From Pinibacter soli (GTDB lineage: Bacteria; Bacteroidota; Bacteroidia; Chitinophagales; Chitinophagaceae), in the NCBI RefSeq assembly GCF_029961145.1, contig NZ_JASBRG010000007.1, positions 2,646,189 to 2,710,188 of the forward strand: a stretch of DNA of 64,000 nt. Reading direction: 5' to 3'. Position 1 is the stretch's first letter. Every line of letters begins with the position of its first letter. Below the pieces are notes generated by a model. That model had not been told where the DNA came from and ran no database searches. It saw nothing but the letters and a program-made list of their open reading frames with translations. The position numbers and the translations under genes were made by a program. Positions 8,322-17,329 of this stretch are shown in pieces.

Positions 8322-8506
8322 GACGCAGATTTTTATGATTGTGAAGATTGGTTAAGATTTTTCTTTAAGTTTTTTGAAATTAAGATTTAAGACTGTTTAT
8401 CTATTATACATGCAACTCACATTTTGTGTGTGTTTGTTGCAATCATTTTCGTTGTTCTTTTTTATCTATATCTTAATAATCATCACGATCATAAAAATCT
8501 GCGTTC
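8322..8506. repeat. Inverted repeat between convergent genes (ACGCAGATTTTTATGAT word)
   Basis: GACGCAGATTTTTATGATTG at 8322-8341, continuing to 8356, is mirrored at 8472-8506 (ATCATAAAAATCTGCGTTC). The arms are about 35 bases with few mismatches and flank an AT-rich loop. It fills the gap between two convergent stops. The CGCAGATT word recurs at 1601-1888, 38275-38375 and 49780-49810. Confidence 0.7.
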
Positions 8507-8509
8507 TGT

Positions 8510-8887
8510 CTATGCTTCGAGCTTCGCGGCCTTTTTTTCCTTAGGCAAAATGAACAGATAATAAATGGCAATGAACACCAGTCCAATGCCAAATGGAATG
8601 ATCGTGTAATAACGCAGCTCATCTCTGTTCAAAAATTCTGTGGCCATCCAATAGCAGTTGGCGAATATCCAAAAAGTAACCGCAAGGTTGTGATAAAGCT
8701 CTGCTTTTAAATGTCTTGTTTGCCAGGTTATTAATAAGGCTACCGAAACAGTAGGAAGTATCATGAAGATGCCGAGCGGCTTCCAAAGCATTGCCCAGCT
8801 CATGTCTTTAATCAGCCAAAAAACGATGTGAAGGTTTTCTATTTTCCTGAATTTTTCAGGAATGGAATACATGGGTTCATTGCTCAT
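8510..8887 (-). CDS. Small membrane protein of unknown function
   Basis: The 125-residue protein has a polar N terminus (about 1-35), then three or four hydrophobic segments: WAMLWKPLGIFMILPTVSVALLITW, LAVTFWIFANCYWMATEF and YYTIIPFGIGLVFIAIYYLFIL. It ends in a basic tail, LPKEKKAAKLEA. The pattern is that of an inner-membrane protein with a cytoplasmic tail. I do not recognise the family. It is transcribed alone, and a good -7 box lies about 30 bases upstream. Confidence 0.75.
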   Translation of the reverse strand: MSNEPMYSIPEKFRKIENLHIVFWLIKDMSWAMLWKPLGIFMILPTVSVALLITWQTRHLKAELYHNLAVTFWIFANCYWMATEFLNRDELRYYTIIPFGIGLVFIAIYYLFILPKEKKAAKLEA

Positions 8888-8915
8888 GGAGAGTAGTTGG
8901 TTTGCGTAAGGAGAG

Positions 8916-8923
8916 CAAAGATA
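8916..8923 (-). promoter_or_regulatory. -7 promoter box upstream of the small membrane protein
   Basis: On the minus strand TATCTTTG matches TAnnTTTG exactly, with a weak TTTC -33-like element about 18 bases further up. The predicted leader is short, about 25 bases. Confidence 0.5.
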
Positions 8924-9053
8924 GTGGGAATGAGGAATCGTGAAAGTTGCAATGAAGTCTTTTTACTGCAGCTAAATTTTGCCTGCATTTAAAAGGTTAC
9001 CCTAAACAAGGGGAGACCAAATTCACGACCGTCGATTCACCATTTACGTCTCG

Positions 9054-10109
9054 CTATCTCGCAAGCACTTTCGCAAATCTCTCTACCGATGCTTCCGGCA
9101 TTACAGGTTTTGCTTCAATAATATTTTCTACTAACTGCTTCGCAAAAAAAGGTGACAACGAACAGCCTTTCGTACCCATGCCGTTTAGTATACCGATGTT
9201 TTTGTGCTGCGGATGAAATCCTACAAATGGCCTGCGTTCCAAAGTTGCCGGACGTATGGCAGCCATGTGGTCCAGCACTTCAAAAGGTAGTTTCACTGTT
9301 TGTGTGAGCCAGTTTTTGGCAAACTGATAAAAGCCGGGAGAAGGATCTGCATTTTCAAATTCCCACAGATAAGTTGAACCGAGCCAAAAGATATTCTCTT
9401 TCCACGGCACAAGGCTGTAGCCTCTTTTGAGAATATTTGCAGACGGCATATCTTTTATTTCAACCAACAATGCCTCTCCTTTATTTGCACCGTAAGGCAG
9501 GTTTTTAAAATAGGGATTGCTGAACCCGTTTGCCCCATCGCAAAAGATAATACCAGAGGCCGTTATCTCCTTGTAGATAATTTTATTGTCTTCAACCTGT
9601 AATTGAGTAATGTCGAAGTGGTCAGTGATCAGTTGATTTTTGCTGATGAGATTTTTTCGCTGTGCCTGCAAAAGCAATTGCAGATCTATCCAATAGCAGG
9701 GGTCGATAATGCCGTACCCAAATTCGTAGTTTATTTTATCGCGCCAATCGTTTTCGTCTTTTGGAAGGGAAAGGAACTGCTGATCTTTTTCGAACCTTCC
9801 TTCAAAGGCCAGCTTCATTTGTGGCGTTGGAAAAAAATCGATAATATTCTTTTGATCAATGCAATCGATATTTAAATCGCTGCCGATAGAAGTATACGCA
9901 TTCCATGCAAACGGCATCAGATCTTCGATCATCCATGTTTTTACAATGCGTCTCCCGGTAACGGGATTTATTACGCCGGAAGCAACTTTTGTCGCAGTAA
10001 AAGGTTTGTCTTCATCAATTACAACAAATGACAAATTCGCCTTTTGCATTTCCCAACTCAAAAATGTTCCGCAAATGCCTTGGCCAACAATGATAAAATC
10101 TATTTGCAT
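9054..10109 (-). CDS. FAD-dependent oxidoreductase (DAO family)
   Basis: The 351-residue protein begins with a Rossmann dinucleotide site (VGQGICG, residues 8-14) and the acidic end of the second strand, VVIDED, typical for FAD. Other family segments are ASGVINPVTGRR in the FAD pyrophosphate region and RPATLERRPFVG plus GILNGMGTKG near the C terminus, as in glycine/D-amino-acid oxidases and the FAD domain of MnmC. It has no signal peptide, so it is cytoplasmic. The substrate is not predictable, though an amine or D-amino acid is likely. It lies downstream of the alpha-2-macroglobulin gene but is separated by a terminator and has its own promoter box next to the ATG. Confidence 0.87.
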   Translation of the reverse strand: MQIDFIIVGQGICGTFLSWEMQKANLSFVVIDEDKPFTATKVASGVINPVTGRRIVKTWMIEDLMPFAWNAYTSIGSDLNIDCIDQKNIIDFFPTPQMKLAFEGRFEKDQQFLSLPKDENDWRDKINYEFGYGIIDPCYWIDLQLLLQAQRKNLISKNQLITDHFDITQLQVEDNKIIYKEITASGIIFCDGANGFSNPYFKNLPYGANKGEALLVEIKDMPSANILKRGYSLVPWKENIFWLGSTYLWEFENADPSPGFYQFAKNWLTQTVKLPFEVLDHMAAIRPATLERRPFVGFHPQHKNIGILNGMGTKGCSLSPFFAKQLVENIIEAKPVMPEASVERFAKVLAR

Positions 10110-10113
10110 GTGG

Positions 10114-10121
10114 CGAAGATA
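10114..10121 (-). promoter_or_regulatory. -7-like box just before the FAD oxidoreductase start
   Basis: The minus strand reads TATCTTCG, one mismatch from TAnnTTTG, ending four bases before the ATG. This is the same geometry as at trmD and suggests a leaderless transcript. Confidence 0.4.
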
Positions 10122-10178
10122 AGATGAAAGGCGAGGATGCTTTTATGATTTCGATAATGTTTCGCACAAGTGCGCAGG

Positions 10179-10327
10179 TTTCACGCAAAGGCGCGGAGGA
10201 AACGCAAAGGACGCAAAGTCCTCTTGACTAATCGTAAACAAAAAAAAAGTCCGACACTTATTTAAAGTGCCGGACTCCCTATAACCCTTTGCGTCCTTGT
10301 TTTTCTTCTTTGCTTCTTTGCGTGAAA
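10179..10327. repeat. Inverted repeat of CGCAAAG words 3' of the alpha-2-macroglobulin gene
   Basis: TTTCACGCAAAGG...GGACGCAAAG at 10179-10218 is mirrored by CTTTGCGTCC...CTTTGCGTGAAA at 10287-10327, which ends against the stop codon at 10330. The terminator stem at 10248-10276 sits in the loop, giving a nested structure. Confidence 0.7.
10240..10276 (-). terminator. Intrinsic terminator of the alpha-2-macroglobulin gene
   Basis: On the minus strand, AGTCCG and CACTT pair with AAGTG and CGGACT around a short AT loop (one internal mismatch), followed directly by nine T residues. This is a classical intrinsic terminator placed about 55 bases past the stop. Confidence 0.8.
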
Positions 10328-10329
10328 TG

Positions 10330-13300
10330 TCACTCCACGTTTACACGCACACCATCACTGTGGCTCGTAAACTCAGGTGCATACATGCATTGAATGGTTG
10401 TAACACCGTTGCTGAAATTCCCTTCGTGCGTTACAAACAGTGGGTATTCGAAAACGTACGTGCCTTTTCTTATGTAAGAGAAGAAAAAGTTGGCGCTTGC
10501 ATCCTTGGTGCTTTCGTAATAGCCCAAACCGTCCTGCCATTTGTACGTGCTGATCACATTTACAGGTTCCATGCAGCTTGCACGCATATCTTTCATATGC
10601 ACATATTCCATGTCACGATCAGCACGAAGCTCGATGCGCACTTTGATTTTATCTCCCACTTTCAACACATCGTTTTCATTTACAGGTTGTAGTACAGGTC
10701 CGCGATCGCTATTCTTTTCAACAAACAATTTCTTCGTCAGCTTAAGCGGCGTCGCAGATGATGTAATATTTTCCAGTCTCTCAAAATATTGCCAGTACAC
10801 GCTTCCCCACGATGATGTATTATTGGCATTACCAGAAACACTCACCGTAATATTTCCCATTTCTGGTTTTACAAACGCGCCATCGATAGTGGTTTTGAAA
10901 TATCCTGTTCCAGCTTCAGATTTACTATCTGTACTGCTGATGGTTTTGTCGCCCAATTTGATTTTAACCGCAGGTGTTTCACTTAACCAGTCGCCGCCTT
11001 GTAGCAACAACGCGTAACATGCGTCGGCTGTTGCTTTTGTTGTTTTCCAGTTATTGGTTTGTTTGTTTTTCAGCAACCATGTTTTAAGATCGTTTACTGT
11101 TTTAGTATCGCCTGAAATTTCAGCAAATGCTTCGATCATTAACGATTGCGTTTCAACCGGAGCCTCGTACCAGAAATAACCGGATCTAACATCTTTCCAA
11201 TACATGCCCTGTTCTTCATTTACAATCGCATTTTGTTGTAAAGATTTAATGATTGCCGCGGCGTTCGCTTTGTCACCTGTTCGGTTCAGCGCAAGAGCAA
11301 TCATCCCTTTTGCATAGACACCTTGCTGTAACCAATATTGCTGTGCCTGTTTTCTGTAATAGCTAATCGCGTTCATGGCAGAGCCGGGAATGGCGATATC
11401 ATTGTAGAAGCTGCGCATGTACAAATATTGTATCGCGATATAGCTGAGGTTGTTTTTCTTCAAATCAACTTTCCTTTTTACAAGCTCATTGTAATCGTCG
11501 GCTATTCTTTTGTCAAGATAGGCAACTGCATTTTTTGAAATCCCGTTCCAATCTTGTTTTGTTTGTTGCAACGCTCCCAGCTTTTTCAAATGGCCGATGC
11601 TGCTGGCGATGTATTGCGTGATGTATCTGTCATCAGGTCCGCCTTTGAACCAAACGAATCCTCCGTTTTCACTTTGCAATTGTTTCAGCTTTTCGTAGGT
11701 TGTTTGCAAGCCTGCGTTCATGCGAACCATGTCAAACAACAATGCGATGTTTTTCTTTTGCTGCGCTTCGTTCTTAGCTTCCAATACCCATGGCGTTTCT
11801 TCCAGCAATACAGATTTCAGTTCTTCATTTTTCTGCAGATTGCTCAGCAAAGCAGATGAATCTGTCGCGTTCCATTTTTCTACAATTGCTTTCAGCTTGG
11901 GCGCTTTATTTGCAATCATTCCTGCCAATGCATTTGCATAGTAACGGTTGAATGTTTGCTCTGCACACTCGTATGGAAAATCAGTTAAGTAAGGCAGAGA
12001 CTGCACTGCATACCACGCCGGATTGGATGTGTATTCAACCGTCAAAGCATGTTGTTGCAATGTTTCGCTTTTTCCTGATTGCAATAGTTTTTCGAACGTG
12101 AATGATTTGGAGTTGGTATTGCGCAAATTCAACGGCATGCTTTCTGTAACCAACATGCTGTTTGCCACAACCGGCAATGCCATTTCTTCTCCATCTCTTA
12201 AATTTCCGGAAATGGCTTTGAAACGATACACTACTGCATTGTTGTAACCATAAGGAATGCTTACGCTAAACTTCATGGGAGCGCTTTGCCCGGCACTTAC
12301 CGTAAAGTATTGCAGTGGCTGAATGTTTTGGAACCAACCATCTACAGGCTGCATCGTGGATGCATTCAGCAATTCTAGCTGTACTGTTCCCGTCATTTCT
12401 TTATCGCTCATGTTCACCACTTTTGCACTGAGCTCTATTTTATCTCCCTCACGTAAAAATCTTGGTGCGTTTGGCTGGATCATCAACTCTTTTTGTGTTA
12501 CCACATCTACAGTTGAGTAGCCGAACGAAAGATCCTTTGTATGTGCCAATGCCTGGAATTTCCATTTGGTTAATGCTTCCGGCATGGTGAAACTAAAGCG
12601 GATGTTACCTTCAGCGTCTGTTTTCAAGTCGGGGAAGAAGAAGGCTGTTTCGTTGAAGTTTTTGCGGAGTTGTACACTAGCCATTTGTTCTTGCTGATTT
12701 GGAGCCGTAGTATCCTGGATGGCTACTTCATTTACTGCGACATAAGACAAAGCTGCTCCGGTCACATCTTTCTTTTTCTGCGTACCATATCCTATTACAA
12801 CCACTTCATTATTAGCTTTTACATCAACCCCTGCAACCCTTCCTTGTAGCATAACACCCGGTGGCGCCAGCTTTGATTCAACGTTTATATAATACGGTGT
12901 AATTAACACGTCATAATTTTTTTCGAAAGAAAAATTTCCATCGCTGTACAAATATTTTTCCTGTGATTGAATGGAAAGAAAGTTGACTCTGCTATTCCAA
13001 TTGGCGTACAAACTATTAAACGGCCACACTCCCGGCTTTTCCCAAGCGTGAGGCTTAAACTGATCCAGCGATGCATCGTACATGCCGGCCAACACTTCTG
13101 CTGCTACTTTTTCCTTTTTATTACCTGTTATTTTAATGCTCCATTTTTCTTCACTGCCAGGTTGCAGTTTATCGCGCCAGGTTTCATATGTTATGCTCAA
13201 TTCCTTGTTTCTCCATGGCACGAGTATGCTATTATTACTGGTATAAAAACGGTTATTTTTTACCATAAAATAGATCATGCCAATGCCGCCTCTATCTTCT

Positions 13301-16300
13301 TCTGTTGGGCTTACAACTATGTATTTTTTTTCATTATTAAGTGTAAGGACATTGTATTGAAAAGCCCCCTTTTCCTTTATTGCAGTTTTATTTGTTTGTT
13401 GTATCAATGTAACATCATTGGCCGCAGTACCAATTGTAACTATCGCTTCCTCCCCGGGTTCTACTATTGTTTTATCGGTTGATGTCGTGAGATAAGTTTT
13501 CGCCGGCAGCTGCTTGCTTTTATTGTCATGCAGCAAAACATACTTTACATCTTTTACGGAATCGCCGTATTTATCTTTGGCTACCGCTTCAATCATATAC
13601 CAACCAGCCGTCAGTGCATTTTGTCCTATAGATATATCATGATTCGCACTGTCATTTACCTGAGCAATGGCCGTGCCCTTACTCCATGTATCCTTGTTAC
13701 CTTCGTTGCTGTATTCATCATTAGGAAATAGTTTAACATACTCATTGTATGTCATTACAAACTGATCAGGCTCACTCCAGTATCTTTCCCTGATCAACCT
13801 ATCGGGCTGTTGTAATTTATACAGCTTCAACTGCACTTGCGCACTTGTCTCCCTGTTATTAAAGTTCTTTGCAGTTACGGATATCTTTTTCAAGCTATCA
13901 ATTGCCAACGTTTCGTTTTGCGCAAGATCAATTTGCAATTGTATTGCCTTGTATCCGGCAGATACAATTATTTCACCGCTTCTTGTCTCTCCGTTTATGT
14001 CCGTCACATCGGCAACTACTGCGTAATCAAATACCGGCTCCAACGATTTACTAACATGTTCATCCGGTATTGCTTTGAAGCGGATAATGAAACTTCCGTC
14101 ATTGCTTGTAATTACCTCACCATTGGCTATTTCCATCGGACCGCTACTTACAGGATAGCCCCCTTTGAAGGAATACAACCACGGATAAATAAATCTTGCA
14201 GCACGGGTTACATGGTATTTTACCTTGGCGCCGTCAATGTTATTGCCCGCATATGCTTTTGCATTTCCTTTTACAGTAACGCTATCATTTACGCGATAGG
14301 CATTCGTAAGCTTATTATACTCTACGGAAAACTTAGGCCGTTTATATTCTTCTACAGAAAATGAGACGTTTCCTTCAATGTCATCGCTTTCCAATCTAAA
14401 GATCCCGTTCAATCCACTTGACGGCAACACAAACTTTCCTGAGTATGAACCAAACTCGTTAGTAGTGAGCACCAACGAATCAATCTGCTCACCATTTGCA
14501 TTGTACAGCGCTAATTTCGATTGTACTCCGGAAACTATCTTTGGCTTACGGGTTTTAAAATCCTTGGTGATTGCTATTCCTTTGAAGTAAACAGTTTGCC
14601 CCGGGCGATATATTGATCTGTCGGTAAATAAGAAAACCTTTGCCTGATCTCTTTCATAAACTGCACTATCTTCATCTTTTTCGTTTTCATAACGGTTAAA
14701 AGAATAAGTTGCCTCATCCAGAAACAAATGATCTTCTTTGTAATTTATCTCAAAACGCCTGCTTTTATTGACCTTTGATGTATCGTCTTTCAGTTTAAAA
14801 TAACCTTTGCTATCAGTATTCAATAATTCGCCTTTCTTGTTCACATAGCCTCTTGAATTATAGTCGTAATAATTCTCCCAAACCTGTACCTGCGCATTCT
14901 GAAGTGGCTTTCCTGTTTCACGATGGAGTACAAAATATTCGTTATCGTTGTTTACATAACTTATATTGGATACATGGAAATATTGTACAGCCAGTGGATT
15001 TTTATCCAGTGAAAATTTCCCGTCCGCACTGGCGACGATCAAATAATCCCCAACCGGTAAGGCATCTACTTTTATTTCTACTTTGTGTGATTGATAATCT
15101 TTTGTGTCAGGCAAATTTTGTGACCAGGTCCTGAATGCTTTGGCGACTGTTACCTGCCGCCAGTAACTATCATCATAGCGTTGTTTTAACTGGGCCTTCA
15201 AATTTTCGCTCAGCTGCACTATCCGGAAGGTTAGTTGTGTAATATTTTTATAAGTAACCAATGTTCTAAATGATTGCCCCGGTATGTTTACTTTTTCTGT
15301 GTTAAGATTAAATTGAGGATGCTGAATTTGCTGCAATAAATTGGCACAATTCGCTTTTCCTTCGCTTGATTCTTGTTGTTGTGCAATTTTTTCACAAATT
15401 TCTTTCGTCTTTATGTATTCGTATCTATTTGTTGTATCACCTGTTGGCGCATATCCGGCAGCTTTATTCGCGTGCCACTGTGCCACCAAATACCAGGCTT
15501 GTGCCGCAGCAGGATAGCTCTCGTATTGATGCGCCACATGATTGCTCGAATTGTAGTAAAACTGGTCGGTTTTTTCTGCGATTGAATATTGCTTTACAAA
15601 CTGAATTCTTTGCAAATCCACATCAATTAAAGCATCTGGTTTCTGATCATCAATGTGAAAGGCAATTAATTTCTGATAAATGAGTAGCGCTTTGTAATGA
15701 AGCGAAGCCGTATCTTTTGTTTCAAATTTTCGATGAATAAAATCTGCTGCAGGATCAAAGGCTGCCGCTTGTGTTATTTCGAAATTGTAGGCCGGTTTTG
15801 TAACATAGCGTTCATCTGTTTTGAAAAACTCCAGCGCACGGTTGGCAAGCAGATCATACAATGTGGGACGCAGATAACGAACATTGCCTTTTACCAGTAT
15901 CGGATCATATACGTCCAGTTTTGTTTGCTGTAATAGCTTTTCCTCTTTTATGGAAGCGAGGTATAAATCAGATGTTTTTTTCTGCAGGTCTTCAAGTGTC
16001 CAGGTGGAAGGATCGTCTTTCTTAAAATCTACAGTTTTTGTCCTGTTGTAAAATTTCCACCGGTTGTTTTGAAAGTAGCGATTGTATTTGTCTGCGGCCA
16101 TGCTGTTTAGTAAAGCCTTTGTTGCCGGAACATTTGTTTGTGCAATTTCTTTTTCCCAAAATTGCATGCTCTTAATATTGCCATCTTCGTTGAGGTTTTG
16201 TTCCAGCGCCGATTTGTATGTCAGCGCTTTTATGACCTGCGGCTGCAGGTTTTCTTTTTTTGCCAGCGCATATATTTTATTTACCTCATCGAGGGCAGAC

Positions 16301-16446
16301 CTTGTTAAGCCTTTTTTCGAGTAAAGTGAATCCACTTTTTTCCATAACACGTCATAGTTGGTTTTTGGCGTTTGTGCTTTCGTGATCATAGGGTATAAAA
16401 AAACAAGTAGCAACACCGCCGGCCATAGAAGGATTTTATTAGTCAT
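10330..16446 (-). CDS. Alpha-2-macroglobulin family protein with an embedded TonB-plug-like segment
   Basis: From the ATG at 16446 (MTNKILLWPAVLLLVFLYPMITKAQ, a signal peptide) the protein has 2038 residues. Upstream in-frame codons to 16494 are unlikely to be used. After a helical N-terminal third come MG domains with the MG2 signature DRSIYRPGQTVYFKG, an MG3-type VEEYKRPKFSVEY, the segment FPDLKTDAEGNIRFSF and the thioester motif CAEQ (cysteine at about residue 1494), followed by an alpha-toroid region (GGFVWFKGGPDDRYITQYIA) and a C-terminal receptor-like domain. Such proteins trap attacking proteases covalently in the periplasm or at the surface. Unusually, at about residues 1195-1225 it has LQGRVAGVDV then EVVVIGYGTQKKKDVTGA, motifs of SusC-type TonB receptors. 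The usual penicillin-binding-protein 1C partner is not adjacent. Confidence 0.9.
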   Translation of the reverse strand: MTNKILLWPAVLLLVFLYPMITKAQTPKTNYDVLWKKVDSLYSKKGLTRSALDEVNKIYALAKKENLQPQVIKALTYKSALEQNLNEDGNIKSMQFWEKEIAQTNVPATKALLNSMAADKYNRYFQNNRWKFYNRTKTVDFKKDDPSTWTLEDLQKKTSDLYLASIKEEKLLQQTKLDVYDPILVKGNVRYLRPTLYDLLANRALEFFKTDERYVTKPAYNFEITQAAAFDPAADFIHRKFETKDTASLHYKALLIYQKLIAFHIDDQKPDALIDVDLQRIQFVKQYSIAEKTDQFYYNSSNHVAHQYESYPAAAQAWYLVAQWHANKAAGYAPTGDTTNRYEYIKTKEICEKIAQQQESSEGKANCANLLQQIQHPQFNLNTEKVNIPGQSFRTLVTYKNITQLTFRIVQLSENLKAQLKQRYDDSYWRQVTVAKAFRTWSQNLPDTKDYQSHKVEIKVDALPVGDYLIVASADGKFSLDKNPLAVQYFHVSNISYVNNDNEYFVLHRETGKPLQNAQVQVWENYYDYNSRGYVNKKGELLNTDSKGYFKLKDDTSKVNKSRRFEINYKEDHLFLDEATYSFNRYENEKDEDSAVYERDQAKVFLFTDRSIYRPGQTVYFKGIAITKDFKTRKPKIVSGVQSKLALYNANGEQIDSLVLTTNEFGSYSGKFVLPSSGLNGIFRLESDDIEGNVSFSVEEYKRPKFSVEYNKLTNAYRVNDSVTVKGNAKAYAGNNIDGAKVKYHVTRAARFIYPWLYSFKGGYPVSSGPMEIANGEVITSNDGSFIIRFKAIPDEHVSKSLEPVFDYAVVADVTDINGETRSGEIIVSAGYKAIQLQIDLAQNETLAIDSLKKISVTAKNFNNRETSAQVQLKLYKLQQPDRLIRERYWSEPDQFVMTYNEYVKLFPNDEYSNEGNKDTWSKGTAIAQVNDSANHDISIGQNALTAGWYMIEAVAKDKYGDSVKDVKYVLLHDNKSKQLPAKTYLTTSTDKTIVEPGEEAIVTIGTAANDVTLIQQTNKTAIKEKGAFQYNVLTLNNEKKYIVVSPTEEDRGGIGMIYFMVKNNRFYTSNNSILVPWRNKELSITYETWRDKLQPGSEEKWSIKITGNKKEKVAAEVLAGMYDASLDQFKPHAWEKPGVWPFNSLYANWNSRVNFLSIQSQEKYLYSDGNFSFEKNYDVLITPYYINVESKLAPPGVMLQGRVAGVDVKANNEVVVIGYGTQKKKDVTGAALSYVAVNEVAIQDTTAPNQQEQMASVQLRKNFNETAFFFPDLKTDAEGNIRFSFTMPEALTKWKFQALAHTKDLSFGYSTVDVVTQKELMIQPNAPRFLREGDKIELSAKVVNMSDKEMTGTVQLELLNASTMQPVDGWFQNIQPLQYFTVSAGQSAPMKFSVSIPYGYNNAVVYRFKAISGNLRDGEEMALPVVANSMLVTESMPLNLRNTNSKSFTFEKLLQSGKSETLQQHALTVEYTSNPAWYAVQSLPYLTDFPYECAEQTFNRYYANALAGMIANKAPKLKAIVEKWNATDSSALLSNLQKNEELKSVLLEETPWVLEAKNEAQQKKNIALLFDMVRMNAGLQTTYEKLKQLQSENGGFVWFKGGPDDRYITQYIASSIGHLKKLGALQQTKQDWNGISKNAVAYLDKRIADDYNELVKRKVDLKKNNLSYIAIQYLYMRSFYNDIAIPGSAMNAISYYRKQAQQYWLQQGVYAKGMIALALNRTGDKANAAAIIKSLQQNAIVNEEQGMYWKDVRSGYFWYEAPVETQSLMIEAFAEISGDTKTVNDLKTWLLKNKQTNNWKTTKATADACYALLLQGGDWLSETPAVKIKLGDKTISSTDSKSEAGTGYFKTTIDGAFVKPEMGNITVSVSGNANNTSSWGSVYWQYFERLENITSSATPLKLTKKLFVEKNSDRGPVLQPVNENDVLKVGDKIKVRIELRADRDMEYVHMKDMRASCMEPVNVISTYKWQDGLGYYESTKDASANFFFSYIRKGTYVFEYPLFVTHEGNFSNGVTTIQCMYAPEFTSHSDGVRVNVE

Positions 16447-16621
16447 TCGCTTGGAAAATTTATTCAAGTTATCAATGTTGTAATGAAGATGCAATTAATA
16501 ATAGGATTACACAAATGCCTTGACATGCTGCGGGACCATTTTGTTGCTTTAACAATCCGCTAACGGTTGTATTTTAAACATAATTTCCCATTAACCGTCT
16601 TATATATAAAATGATCAAATT

Positions 16622-16840
16622 ATGAATACCAAATTCCCCTTACTGATAGCAGCAGGATTGCTTCTTACAGTTGCCACTACACAAGCTCAGAACAATTCTA
16701 AAAAATATGCCGCAAACTATCCTGCGCATAATTCAGCAGCAACAAAATCAAGTGACAGGCCTTTCCATAAAAATGAAGGTAAGAGCCACAAACAGCCGGG
16801 AAAACACCACCATCATCACGGACATGGTCACCATAAATAA
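16622..16840 (+). CDS. Small secreted His-rich protein
   Basis: This 72-residue protein has a clear signal peptide (MNTKFPLLIAAGLLLTVATTQAQ), leaving about 49 mature residues. The body is polar and basic (Lys, Asn, Ser), and the tail is GKHHHHHGHGHHK with nine histidines in thirteen residues. That suggests binding of Zn, Ni or Cu in the periplasm, or storage or buffering of metal, but no family is recognised. It is followed by its own terminator at 16873-16903 and is divergent from the alpha-2-macroglobulin gene, which supports a real independent transcript. Confidence 0.75.
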   Translation: MNTKFPLLIAAGLLLTVATTQAQNNSKKYAANYPAHNSAATKSSDRPFHKNEGKSHKQPGKHHHHHGHGHHK

Positions 16841-16872
16841 AAAAACTCCCTATGATTACAACTTGTAATCGT

Positions 16873-16903
16873 AAAAGCCCAGACAGTTTGTCCGGGCTTT
16901 TTT
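16873..16903 (+). terminator. Terminator of the His-rich protein gene
   Basis: AAAAGCCC and GACA pair with TGTC and GGGCTTTT around a GTT loop (one A/C mismatch), followed by T residues. It lies about 30 bases past the stop codon. Confidence 0.8.
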
Positions 16904-17015
16904 GCAAATAATTGGATGACTGACGCTCAGGTACATCAGACAAAAACAAATGCAACGTATATGCTATTCGATTTTAAAGGCAGCAGAAAATGGTGCATGC
17001 AAAACCCGGAAAGTT

Positions 17016-17180
17016 CCGGCTCCGTAGGAGCAAAACGTTCGTAGAGAAATCTGACAATGCACGGTTCTAATACCAGCTCCGTAGGAGCGACACGTAATTT
17101 GACATATCGCTCCTACGGAGCTGGTATTGAAATGTGGACGATGTCTTTTCTACGAACATGTCGCCCCCTCTGGGGCTAAA
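17016..17180. repeat. Composite palindromic element built on GCTCC-GTA-GGAGC
   Basis: Its core is a perfect 22-bp inverted repeat: 17069-17090 pairs with 17107-17128 around a 16-base loop. A further copy of the GGCTCCGTAGGAGC core lies at 17018-17031, and TCGTAGA / TCTACGA words flank both sides (near 17039 and 17150). The layout suggests two related units inserted side by side in opposite orientation, a REP/BIME-like element. Confidence 0.75.
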
Positions 17181-17273
17181 AGGCAGAAGGTTGAAAATTC
17201 TATTTCTCAATCTAAAATACTGGCAGCTTCACAGAAAGCATTTTCAACTTTCAACTTTCAATTTTCCACTAAT

Positions 17274-17313
17274 AAAAAAAAAGAGAGCGCAAATTTTGCG
17301 CTCTCTTTTTTTT
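17274..17313 (-). terminator. Intrinsic terminator of sucD
   Basis: GAGAGCGC (17283-17290) pairs with GCGCTCTC (17298-17305), extended by A/T runs on both sides. On the minus strand the stem is followed by a T-run. It begins about 17 bases past the sucD stop. Confidence 0.85.
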
Positions 17314-17329
17314 ATCTAAAGTCTGCTTC

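Larger units (their letters stand above)
16841..17329. other. Repeat-filled spacer between the His-rich gene and sucD
   Basis: It contains no gene. From left to right it holds the His-rich gene terminator, a composite GCTCCGTAGGAGC palindromic element (17016-17180), a TTGAAAATT/TTTTCAACTTTCAACTTTC word pair (about 17190-17270) and the sucD terminator (17274-17313). Confidence 0.6.

Noticed and set aside
12967-13482. 171-codon forward frame opposite the alpha-2-macroglobulin gene
   Set aside because: It is an antisense shadow with Cys/Phe-rich random composition inside a strong coding frame.
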